Shown here: one piece after another, positions 45,233 through 54,914 of the stretch | Layout of the letters: every line of letters starts with the position of its first letter | How positions within the stretch are numbered: the first letter of the stretch is position 1 | Assembly (NCBI GenBank): GCA_038496445.1 | Contig: JALMLS010000540.1 | Coordinates: 62,001 to 126,000 of the forward strand | Length of the DNA: 64,000 nucleotides | Direction of reading: 5' to 3' | From: Trichosphaerium sp. ATCC 40318 | Lineage: Eukaryota; Discosea; Flabellinia; Trichosidae | The notes under the pieces: generated by a model | What the model was told of the DNA's origin: nothing | The model's input: the letters and a program-made list of their open reading frames with translations, nothing else | The model's database searches: none | Program-made: the position numbers and the translations under genes

Positions 45233-45905
45233 GAATAAGAATAAAAATTTATAGACATTTGATCTTTGAAGAAGGAGGAACCTTACTTCCTCTGAATAAA
45301 AATCCTAAGCTTAATAAATACCCAGTAGTACTACTATTAACTCTAAGAGAAAACCAAGTTGAAACGAAAGTTACCTCAAGGGTTCTGAAAGACACACGAG
45401 GTGGCTGTCATGCATTTCTTCTCGATGGTGAAACTGTTGAATAGGCCAGTGGTGAGTTACTAAAAGCTATATTTCGTTGAAGCACATATAACTGATGGCA
45501 ATGATCGTCCATCACCTGTCAAATTTGATTCGGGTGAAAACACTTACGAATTTCTTGAGAAAACGTTCTTAATTCATTTTTTAACAACAGTCGATAGTAA
45601 GCACCACGTATGGTCGACGACGTACGAAAAAACACTTACATAGCTGAAACTTAGTTGTAGCGAACTTGTTTATAAAAACTGTTTACGTTTTAGTATCGAT
45701 AAATATCGCGTTTAGTCAAGTCAAGGCTACAGGGAAAAGAAAAGTTAGTCGCAAACTGTGCTAAAAAACTTCTTCTTTTTCTATGTCAAAAGTCAACCCA
45801 ACTTGACTGACAAGACCCCTCCAAGCATGATTTGACTGAAATGCACGGTACCTTTCTTTGTCCATTGAAGTCTCTATTAGACTAACATTGTTTTTTTCTT
45901 AATAG
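45233..45905. other. Spacer, no supported gene
   Basis: Includes the polyadenylation region of the Kelch gene. A frame at 45259-45444 (+) reads TLLPLNKNPKLNKYPVVLLL and stops at TAG; it has reasonable composition but no domain and lies after the Kelch poly(A) signal. The 5' exon of the MORN-repeat gene must be in the right part, but I could not fix it. Confidence 0.35.
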
Positions 45906-46910
45906 GCTGGCGATACAAAGAATAAAAGAAAATACAGTAAATTGGGTTTACTGGATATTCCACGTGAAATTCAAACTTACATTTGTACTTTTAATGTGGA
46001 AGTATTCACAAAATTTCATACTCTATCAAAGAGAGCCGCAATTAATACACATTTTAATGAAACGTTGCAAAAAAGAGGAATATGGGTTAAACTGTATGAA
46101 AGTGGACAAATTATGCAAAAGTGCATGTATGTTGATGGTAAACTACAAGGTGAAAGTAAAGGCTGGCATGAGAATGGACAACTTGCAGATCATTCCATGT
46201 GGGTTGATGGTAAACTACAAGGTGAAAGCAAAGAGTGGTATGAGAATGGGCAACTTGCATACCATTCCATGTGGGTTGACGGTAAACTACATGGTGAAAG
46301 CAAAGAGTGGCATGAGAATGGGAAAATTTGGTACCATTTCGTGTATGTTGATGGTAAAAAACAAGGTGAAAGCAAAGAGTGGTATGAGAATGGACAACTT
46401 GCAGACCATTCCATGTGGGTTGATGGTAAACTACAAGGTGAAAGCAAAGAGTGGCATGAGAATGGACAAATAGAATATCAAGCTATGTGGGTTAATGGTG
46501 AGATCCATGGTGAAAGTAAAGAGTGGTATGAGAATGGACAACTTGACGAGCAAGGCATGTGGGTTGATGGTAAACTGCATGGCGAAAGTAAAGGCTGGCA
46601 TGAGAATGGACAACTTGCAGACTATTCCATGTGGGTTGATGGTAAACTACAAGGTGAAAGTAAAGCGTGGTATGAGAATGGACAAATTAAGCACCATTCC
46701 ACACGGGTTGATAGTAAACTACATGGTGAATGTAAAGAGTGGTATGAGAATGGACAACTTAAGCACTATTCCATGTGGATTGATGATAAAAGACAAGAAA
46801 GCAAAGAGTGGTATGAGAATGGACAACTTGCAGACCATTCCATGTGGGTTGATGGTAAACTACAAGGTGAAATCAAACGCTGGTATGAGAATGGACAACT
46901 TAAGGAGTAA
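45906..46910 (+). CDS. F-box-like protein with 12 MORN-variant repeats (start unresolved)
   Basis: The main exon starts after a TTTTTCTTAATAG acceptor at 45905; the frame opens AGDTKNKRKYSKLG, so an upstream exon must supply the ATG. A short F-box-like segment follows (LLDIPREIQTYICTF). Then come about 12 repeats of 24 residues with consensus GESKEWYENGQLADHSMWVDGKLQ, the MORN_2 / YwqK-type repeat. The eleventh unit has lost its Gly by a clean 3-base deletion. Repeats are nearly identical at DNA level (72-nt period), pointing to recent amplification. Such F-box-plus-repeat proteins occur in giant viruses and their amoeba hosts. A role as an SCF adaptor is inferred only from the F-box-like start. 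There is no intron in the repeat region. Confidence 0.72.
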   Translation, partial: AGDTKNKRKYSKLGLLDIPREIQTYICTFNVEVFTKFHTLSKRAAINTHFNETLQKRGIWVKLYESGQIMQKCMYVDGKLQGESKGWHENGQLADHSMWVDGKLQGESKEWYENGQLAYHSMWVDGKLHGESKEWHENGKIWYHFVYVDGKKQGESKEWYENGQLADHSMWVDGKLQGESKEWHENGQIEYQAMWVNGEIHGESKEWYENGQLDEQGMWVDGKLHGESKGWHENGQLADYSMWVDGKLQGESKAWYENGQIKHHSTRVDSKLHGECKEWYENGQLKHYSMWIDDKRQESKEWYENGQLADHSMWVDGKLQGEIKRWYENGQLKE

Positions 46911-47396
46911 TCAACTTTGGAAACGTTAACATAACTGTGAAGACAAATTTACACTAGAACGTCCTTGATTTCTTTACAATTTTAGCTTTTTTGATAGTGA
47001 ACAAGATAAATGCACATGTCAGTACAAATTAATAAACTGTCTGATTTTTAACCCTTACTGTATTTTTTTAGGCAAGAACTCAATTATTCTTTGCTCACCA
47101 AAGTCACTTCTTAAATTAACCAAGCGCTACTTTAGTCCGCAATATATACATAGTCAAAGGATATCAAGCATTTGGGGTAGTGGAAACTCGCAATAATGAG
47201 ACAATTGCTTCCAAAATCAGTCATCTTAATTTGATGCAAACCGAGGTGTGAAATGTCGATTTTATTTCACATGGGGGTAAATACCATTAAACCATTATTA
47301 AATAAATTATTGTAGCAATGAAATGGTAGTAACAGAGTTTGGCCATTAGCTCACAACAAAATGAGGAGTAAAGGTAAAAAAAAAACTTATTCAGAT
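46911..47396. other. Convergent spacer
   Basis: Between the 3' ends of the MORN-repeat gene (plus) and the methyltransferase gene (minus). Contains AATAAA-type words (near 47030 and 47300). No gene is seen. Confidence 0.4.
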
Positions 47397-48638
47397 TTAC
47401 TTTTTGTTGGTGAGTTGATACATAAATATCCCGTTAGCAACGCCAACATTTAAAGAATCTAATGGATATGGAGCATCGTTTGAATCAATTTTTAGTAAAT
47501 CATCACATTGCTGAATGACTTGTCTGCTTAAACCATGACCTTCATTTCCTAATTTTTTTAGAGAAAAAAGTCAATCAAATTGAGCTTACCGTAAACTAAC
47601 ACTGATGGCTCGTTTATTGAATATTCTCTGCATGATTTTGCATGAGTTCCTAAAGCTGTTCCTAGTATCTTCCAACCTCTTTCTTTACTTTCCTAATGAG
47701 AAAATAAGAAAACTTAATTACCTTAAGAACAAGAAAAAAACGCAGTACTTGTAAAAACTGAGGAATACTAGGCGTTGTATGTAATTTAACCATCTCAAGT
47801 GCTCCAGCAGATGTTTTAGCTACTGTAGGCGTTGGCGGACAACAATTCTTATCACTAAACAAATGCTGTTAGCCAATGTTCAGACACGTGTAACCAAAAT
47901 TGAAGTTTTTCTCACGTTGTTACAATATTCGTTACACCTAAAATAAACATAAGTCTTTACCACTTAACAGGAAGGTGAGATTACCAAAGTAAGCACAACT
48001 ACGTAGAATGGCACCAAAATTCTATAGAAAATTATGTAAGAACACATTCCGACTTATGACGTATGAAAAAAAACAAGCGTACTTGAGGATCTTGAACTTC
48101 AGATAAAATAACCCAAAGTTCATTCTTTTTTTTTTCTTCTTCTGTAGGCGGTGCCAAAGAAGGTACATAATCAACGTGTTTTGCAGATACATCCATAACA
48201 ACGTTTTGATGTTTTTTACCAGGTACCATCTTGTCCAACTTCTTTTTTTCAACAATCATGTACTTTCCTTTAAAAGTGGAATTAATCGTCTACTTTGGTA
48301 CAAACAAGTTCAATAATAGCGTTATACGCTTGATCAATTACCTTTTAAGTCTCTATAGAGCTCCTTGAGTTCAGACAGTTGCTTTCTAGTGAGTTCGGTT
48401 AAATATGCGTAATTAATTGCGAGTACCTCGTTTTACGGTCTTCTACATCGTGTATGTACAGTTGATATATCTTTTTGCGCGTTTTTGCTGACACAGCAGC
48501 TAAAATTGGTTGTATACCGTATAAATACTCCCCAATAGGTCTAAGTGTTCGTGGTATTGGTGCAGCCCACCTAACGGCAATCCGCGAGCCAGGACATGGT
48601 ACTATCTTAGAAACACGTCTGGATGCTTTAAAGAGCAT
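47397..48638 (-). CDS. Mitochondrial SpoU-family rRNA 2'-O-ribose methyltransferase (MRM1-like)
   Basis: Multi-exon gene. The N-terminus (MLFKASRRVSKIVPCPGSRIA) is Arg-rich and free of acids, as in mitochondrial presequences. The substrate-binding domain follows with IGEYLYGIQPILAAVSAKTRK and LDKMVPGKKHQNVVMDVS. The three SpoU motifs are present: NFGAILRSCAYFG (motif 1), VYGNEGHGLS (motif 2) and LDSLNVGVANGIFMYQL (motif 3), which form the knotted SAM-binding fold. It should methylate a ribose in mitochondrial large-subunit rRNA, as yeast MRM1 does; the exact position is not deducible. It ends TNKK. Divergent from the CAF-1 gene with about 360 bases between. Confidence 0.85.
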
Positions 48639-48995
48639 TTATACCATGGCTATATGGCAAAGAAGCCAGATATTTACTGTTTTGATCAAATAAAGAACTT
48701 TGGAGATTTTCTCAAAAGGTCAAGCACCCAAATCTTACTTGATTCTTTCCAAAGTCATGAAGCAGGCAAAGTTACAGCCATAAATTGTAAAAGGTGACGG
48801 CGTCGCCCGACTTTGAAAAAGGACGTCCGTTACCTAACTCTGACAATTCGCAGCCTTGCAGTTGGTAACATTCCGGGCGTATTCTAACTTACTCGTTAAG
48901 CACTTTGAGATTCATCAATAGGCTAGGTTTGGTGTACATTCTTGAGTGAGACTACTTTGGACTTTTTACACATTTTTTCAAAAAAGAGCGCGAAC
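48639..48995. promoter_or_regulatory. Shared divergent promoter region
   Basis: Lies between the starts of the methyltransferase gene (minus) and the CAF-1 gene (plus) and must carry both promoters. The part near 48795-48880 is locally GC-richer (GGTGACGGCGTCGCCCGAC). No specific factor site is assigned. Confidence 0.4.
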
Positions 48996-51917
48996 ATGCG
49001 ATTCAATACCTGCTTCATTTCTTGGCACGCCAATGATGAATCTGATAGTCTACCAGTGTTTTCAATAGACTGGCATTCATCTGGGCGTATTGCTACCGGT
49101 GGGGCTGATTTTACCGTTAAGGTTAATAAAAAATTGAATATGTATTTGCTGACGCGTGTAGGTATGGAAATGCGTCAAAAAAGAAAAAGGTACAGGCGTT
49201 GAATTTTTAGCAAACCTTAAAAGGCATACAAAATGCGTAAACGTGGTTCGCTTTTCTCCAGACGGTACGTATTCAGTTTCGTTGATCAATACTTTTCAAA
49301 AAGAAACCAACAAACTGTTTTAGGTAAATACCTTGCGTCTGCATCAGATGGTACGTATCCTTAACGCAATAAAAACAAAAAATAACGTTTAACAAGACGG
49401 AACAATTCTACTTTGGAAACTCGATCCAAACGCAGCGAAATCCACGTTAGATAAGGACTTAGCCATGAACAAAGAAACTTGGGTTGTTGCCAAGTCATTT
49501 AGGTATGATTACCGTCGTTAAAACACGTGTTATGTTTTTTGTTGACGATTTTAAACTCTTTTCGTTTTTTGATGTTTGACAGTTACATAGGTCAATGGGA
49601 GGTGTTGAAGTTTATGATATATGCTGGTCTCCTAACTCTAGATACTTATTATCAGGTTGTGTAGATAATACAGCGTGCATGTGGGACGTGAATACAGGTA
49701 CACGTTTTACGTTAAGAAATATTTAACTGACTGAAAAAAATCAAAAAAGGTCGATCTAAACAGATATTTTCGGATCATACGCACTATGTACAAGGTATGT
49801 CTACATCCATTTATAAAAATAAAATATTCCCAAGCAGAATAAAACCCACCTTGGTTCAGAATAAATTAAAAAAACTTACACTTTTTTTTTAACAGGCGTT
49901 TCTTGGGATCCTAGAGGGAATTATCTAGTTACGCAGAGCTCTGACCAAACAGCCCGATTATACAAACGTAAAGCCACAAGTGGTAAAGCGAAGCGTTCAG
50001 ATGTATTCAGATGTTGTGGTGTTGTCCAAAAGAGAGTTATATACGAGGTTTGCATTAAACTTCTTTTTTTTTGAAAAAACTCGTTTCACAAAAAATTTCG
50101 AATAACGTTCTCTCCAGGCGTCACAAAAGAACCCAAGTGCTACTACTACACAAACACCACAAAAGCCAAAATCCCATAACATGTTCTACAATGAGACAGC
50201 ATCAACGTAATGAGCTCATCAGTAACACTCGTAAAATTTTCTCATTTTTTTCCTTTTAGATTTTTCAGACGACCTTGTTGGTCTCCAGAAGGAAGCTTGT
50301 TATTCTTCCCAACTGCTAAATTTTTAAAGCTCTCTTCGTCTTCTGACGAAACTGCACCTCAGACTACTGAAGACACTCCTAAGAAGCGCTCTCGTGCACA
50401 AGGAGAGTACATAAACGCTACTTACGCATACGCACGTCAAGCCCTTGGAGGCACAGCCGAGGCAAGAAGGTACGTTCTATAAGGACCTCAAGAGAAATAT
50501 TTTCTCATTTCTCCGTTTTCTAGGCCTGCGATTTGTATTCCATCGCCTGAAGTTGTTACAACATGCGTACGATGCAATCCTATTCTTTTTAAACTCAAAG
50601 GTATGATTTTTTGCACGTCTACGCGAAGAAAATATTAAAAAAAGACTCTAGAAGGCACTACACCTGTATTTGGCCTTAAATATCGTATTGTTTTCGCTGT
50701 AAGCACGTTAACGTCGGTTTACATCTACGATACTCAACATAAACATCCTATCGCTGCATTTGCTAATATACACTACGCTGCAATCACAGACATGGTTTGG
50801 TACGTATTTTTATCCAACAGTTTCGCTTTTAAGCCTTTTCTTCTACATTTCCTCATTTCGCTTATTTCGACCCAACCACTTGCAAAAATGTTTTCTGAAC
50901 TCATGGATACGGCCATACAACCATGAAAACTCCGTGTCTCTTTCCGAACCGCGAAGATAAGCATGGTATGGCCCTGCCAGTACTTGGGTCCGTGAGGACC
51001 AGGGAACGTAGGGTGCTGTATTCATTTTGCTTTTTTTTCCTCTTTTCGAGTTCTACAACTACTGTAGCACGTGCTGTTCGCTACTACAACATACACTCAA
51101 GTTATTATACACTGCCGTTTTCTTTATGTGAACTTTTTTTACGTCAATCTTTTTCTTGATAGTTTTGACGTCTTGTTTCAGGTCTGAAGATGGATCTCTT
51201 CTAGGTATTAGTTCCTCGGATGGTTATTGCTCATTTGCTGTATTTGATGAAGGAGAGTTAGGCGATGCACTTCCTCAACAAGGTACACAAATCATTTTTT
51301 TATTACCGCCATCAAAAAACAAGAAATAAGAATCTCGTAAGGAATACTGTTTATTAACGGATTCTCCAGAGGTTGATGCTATCATGAGCTTCAAGAAGGA
51401 GATGCTCGCAGAGCAGACACCAAGAAAATCGCAAGCCCAAACACCTACAGCATCATCACCTTTAAAGCGTGTTGTACCTCAATCTCCTACATCGAACCCA
51501 TTAAAGCGTAAACTAAGCTTTAACGACTCTCAATCAAACAATGGAGGTAGTGCAAAGAAGATAAGACGTATACAGCCTACACTCATTACAAGACCACCTC
51601 AATCATCAAGCGATGCCGTAACACCTATTGGATCTCTTCCTTTGAATGGAGGAGCTTTCGGACATTCTTTGAAGCCTCAAGCTGTCTCTAAAGGCCCTAG
51701 GCGCATACAACCTACACTCATCAGTACTCCACTCAATGTACCTTCAGGAGGTCAAGCATCTGCTGATGCACCACAATCTAATGCTCCAAGACGTATACAG
51801 CCTACACTCATTAGTGCTCCTCTCAATGCATCTCCAGGAGGTCAAGTAGCCTCCACTGACGAAGCAAAATCAAATCCTCCAAGACGTATACAACCTACCC
51901 TTATTATTCTGGATTAA
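48996..51917 (+). CDS. CHAF1B: Chromatin assembly factor 1 p60 subunit (CHAF1B/Cac2), WD40
   Basis: Multi-exon gene. It has the N-terminus typical of p60 ([20 protein letters not shown]), then WD40 blades: [71 protein letters not shown], a [15 protein letters not shown] blade, [19 protein letters not shown] and the family-specific [19 protein letters not shown]. The YVQGVSWDP and DGYCSF words distinguish it from other WD40 proteins. The C-terminal tail is disordered with SPLKR words and four copies of RRIQPTLI (codons from 51564, 51699, 51789 and 51882), resembling the B-domain motif by which CAF-1 p60 and HIRA bind Asf1. It deposits H3-H4 during replication and repair in the nucleus. One such motif is usual; four is not. 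Confidence 0.92.
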
Positions 51918-52300
51918 AACAACATTTTACAAAAAAACTTGTACAATAAAGCTAAAAACAAAAAAAAGGAAGAAAAACACCTTCAGAGCAACGCTGATTT
52001 ACTCTTCTTTGAAACAACGATTCTAAGGCTGTTAAGTCACCAGAGTTCACAATGTTTGTGATTATTCACAGCTTACCCTTCATTTACCTCCTCTCAAATA
52101 GATGCGAATATTTCCAGAATCTTTTTCTTTGTCTTTGCTTCCCAATCAAGGTATCGCCACGTGTATCATAGAGCAACTTGTTTTTCTTTATCCAAATGAT
52201 AGACAAAAGGCTGTATTAAGTGATACTTACTAAGTACGCTTGTATCACAAAACGCACGCGACTGCTCTTCCTAGGAATAACCTTCTCAAAAAGTTAGTAA
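51918..52300. other. Spacer, no supported gene
   Basis: Starts with AATAAA (about 51944) after the CAF-1 stop. The rest is AT-rich with CACGTG near 52159. No gene is seen. Confidence 0.4.
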
Positions 52301-52669
52301 ATGACGGAATACCATACAATGGAGGAAGCAAGTCAGCAACCTAAGAAACAGTGGTTTACAGAGCATAAACCAACAGCTTATATAGCTTTCGCTTCAAGGT
52401 GTATATGGCGAAGCGCACGTAAGATAAAGTATGATAAAAACCCTGCTAGCTCGTTTTGTTGGCTCTTGGTGGCAATTTTAGTGGCTCCTTTGGCTATAGC
52501 GTTTGATCTGATACATATGTTTCTTGTGATTGTATGCGCTCCGTTCTTTGTGGTAATGTGGATCGTGACGCTGGGGTGTTGTGGTCATATTCAATTTGGA
52601 GATGCTTTTTTTTCTTATGTTTTATTTTCGCCTCTGTTAATCTTTCTATTACCTTGTAAAAACCCTTAA
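52301..52669 (+). CDS. Small multi-pass membrane protein, unknown function
   Basis: Intronless frame of 122 residues from ATG to TAA. The first 50 residues are polar and basic; then come two or three hydrophobic segments: SSFCWLLVAILVAPLAIAF, HMFLVIVCAPFFVVMWIVTLG and FFSYVLFSPLLIFLLP. No signal peptide and no known domain. The composition is consistent with a real membrane protein, and AATAAAATAA follows the stop (52676). Topology and role unknown. Confidence 0.6.
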   Translation: MTEYHTMEEASQQPKKQWFTEHKPTAYIAFASRCIWRSARKIKYDKNPASSFCWLLVAILVAPLAIAFDLIHMFLVIVCAPFFVVMWIVTLGCCGHIQFGDAFFSYVLFSPLLIFLLPCKNP

Positions 52670-53000
52670 AGCGAATAAAATAACAATATCCACAACTGTA
52701 ACTAACTAGTTAGTATGAGTAAAGTTTACTTGTGCCGTCTAGGAACACGTGATAGTTTTCGTAATCAGCAAACAACTTTTGGACACTTCACTTAACGAAA
52801 GTAAACGTTGCTTTGTTACCACTTACATCCAACATAACCTCCATTAAACTAATCCGTAGAATTTCGTGCAACATTGTAACGAAGATCTTTGTTTCGAATC
52901 TTGAAATCGGTGCCTATGCGCGGTAAAACTAGCTAGGTAAACTTTTCAACCGAAGAACTTATCCAACGAAAACGCTTAGTATAGGGCATAAGATGACTAT
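52670..53000. other. Convergent spacer
   Basis: Between the small membrane protein gene (plus) and the secreted repeat protein gene (minus). CACGTG near 52745. No gene is seen. Confidence 0.4.
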
Positions 53001-54140
53001 TTATTCAAGTTGCATACTTTTCCACCATCCGCCATTGTTGAACATTACAATTCTGTACTTATCATCATCTCTTGATTCTACTCTTGTGATATGATCATTC
53101 CAACCAATTTGCCACCCTGCTATATAACCGCCACCATTGTTAGTATCTACAAGTACCCATTGGTTATTTACCAAAGCGAATGTTTGTGAGCTGCCGCTTG
53201 GATCAAGAGCAAGAAGGTGATGAGCATTTAGACCGCCGGAGTATTTACTAACATTAAAATCACCAGCAATAAATCTATTGTTTGAACCAAGTGTCCACGT
53301 GTTTCCTATGTTACCATTTGAACCTCCTGAAATATACTCGAACGTCTTTGTTACCGTATTAAACTCCATCAAGTGATGCCAACCGTTAGGGTTGATACAT
53401 AATAGGTGATCTTCACCCCATCTCTTGAACGCACCTACAACATATCTGTCACTTAGCGTGTTAATATTCCACCAAAATATCCTTCCGTTTGATGAACTTG
53501 AAAGAACATCCCAGGTACTCGTAACTGTGTTAAAGCGCATGACATGGTATCCCATTGATTTGATTAACACAACATAGTGTCTATTAGGATATAAAGAAGT
53601 GTCAAAGTTACCAGAGATGAGGATATCGGAAGCAGCTACATTTCCATTCGAAGCATACTGTATTTGTACGAAATGGAAATTATACACCGCACCACCAGTA
53701 CTTGTCAGCTCTAGCTTATATGTTGCGTATCTTCCGTCAGGGTTTGAAATAAGCAATGATTTTGCGAAGCTATGGAATCTACCAGAAACGTATTTGTCAC
53801 TTGTAGCTGTTGGCCAAAATCCAATTTTGTCGTTGCCCTTCGCTTGGTATCGCCACTCACCAGTTCTGTCTATCCACGCGAGCATCCACTTTTGTCCGGG
53901 TTTGATAAACAGGGTGAATGAAGCTGTTTGCGTGTATCCTAAGAACTCCATCGGGATGAATTTATCGGTAGCTTCAATGTGCCAGGTTTCGTATGTCCAA
54001 GGACCGCCGTATGTAAACATATCGTCGTTTCGCTTTGCTGTAATGTGAGTCGGTCCTCCAGAACCAGAGAAAACATCCCAGTACGCATAAGATGAAATAG
54101 TACAGAGTGAAAGAAGTAAGAGAACACGAGCCATTGTCAT
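53001..54140 (-). CDS. Secreted FG-GAP/VCBS-like repeat protein, intronless
   Basis: Single-exon gene of about 379 residues. The chosen start (MTMARVLLLLSLCTISSYA) gives a clean signal peptide; the frame is open further upstream but that part is basic and unlike a protein start. The mature protein is Trp/Gly/Asn-rich with repeated units of about 50 residues combining a DRYVVGAFKRWGEDHLLCI-type strand, an NGWHHLMEFNTV strand and a W-x-I turn (FWWNINTLS, WTLGSNNRFIAGDF, AGWQIGWNDH). This resembles FG-GAP/VCBS or tachylectin-like beta-propeller blades common in secreted bacterial proteins. No anchor is seen, so it is probably secreted and sugar- or surface-binding. Being intronless among intron-rich neighbours raises the possibility of transfer from bacteria. 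Confidence 0.65.
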   Translation of the reverse strand: MTMARVLLLLSLCTISSYAYWDVFSGSGGPTHITAKRNDDMFTYGGPWTYETWHIEATDKFIPMEFLGYTQTASFTLFIKPGQKWMLAWIDRTGEWRYQAKGNDKIGFWPTATSDKYVSGRFHSFAKSLLISNPDGRYATYKLELTSTGGAVYNFHFVQIQYASNGNVAASDILISGNFDTSLYPNRHYVVLIKSMGYHVMRFNTVTSTWDVLSSSSNGRIFWWNINTLSDRYVVGAFKRWGEDHLLCINPNGWHHLMEFNTVTKTFEYISGGSNGNIGNTWTLGSNNRFIAGDFNVSKYSGGLNAHHLLALDPSGSSQTFALVNNQWVLVDTNNGGGYIAGWQIGWNDHITRVESRDDDKYRIVMFNNGGWWKSMQLE

Positions 54141-54914
54141 TGTGAGCCTTCCTATGTTTTTTTGTGATTTTGGATGTTTTTTTCTCGGCCTTTCTGGGTT
54201 TTGTTCACCAACAAGGTGAGCGTTAAAATTGCCAAGCGTTAAAAGAGTAGCCTTTCGTTTGTAGATATCTCTTGTACAATATAACGCGGGGTACTTGAAA
54301 AAATAGCACAAAAATATAGAGTGTTCTCGTGAAAGTATGTGCGTACCAACCCAAAAATGTGTAGCACGTGATAACTATTGTTGGGTCACTCAACTTTTAC
54401 AACAAGTTAGGTACACTTGTCATAGCTGAAACTAGGTACCGGCGGCCTATATTGATAGTTCAGTTAAACAATGCCATGTACCTTTTTCTGGTTGTTGTTA
54501 TTTGAGACTTAGCAAATAGACGCCAGTTGCTAAATCCACCCGTTTTGTTTCTCGCGAACGAACGAGATTTTACGTGAGCCTGAAAATGTAAGAACGGGTA
54601 ATACCCATTGACAAACGCTACCATAGTGACATATAAATGATTTAGAGAAAGATGAGTGATCGTGGTATTACGTGGTGTTTGCTTTTTAAACAACTTTCAC
54701 TGATTTTTCGTACGAAGGCAAAAAAGTAAAGATAGTTTAAGGTTTTAACCGGCACTGTAGTTATTGTTATGCAGTTGTTTATTTATGTAAAAATTGAGAG
54801 TCTAAGCTACTTCTACTGCTGTTCCATTTTTTTTTGGTGTTCGCAAATAGTACGGAATGACGTTTTTAGTGACAGACTACAAATGACAAGTTAGTCAGAA
54901 AAATAATCAAAATA
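54141..54914. other. Spacer, no supported gene
   Basis: Holds the promoter of the secreted repeat protein (minus) and the 3' end of the LamG gene (minus). A minus frame at 54460-54693 has no domain and looks like chance. CACGTG near 54366. Confidence 0.4.

Noticed and set aside
46190-46613. Antisense open frames across the MORN repeats and the LRR gene
   Set aside because: They mirror the repeat period of the sense gene and have no independent signal; they are shadows.
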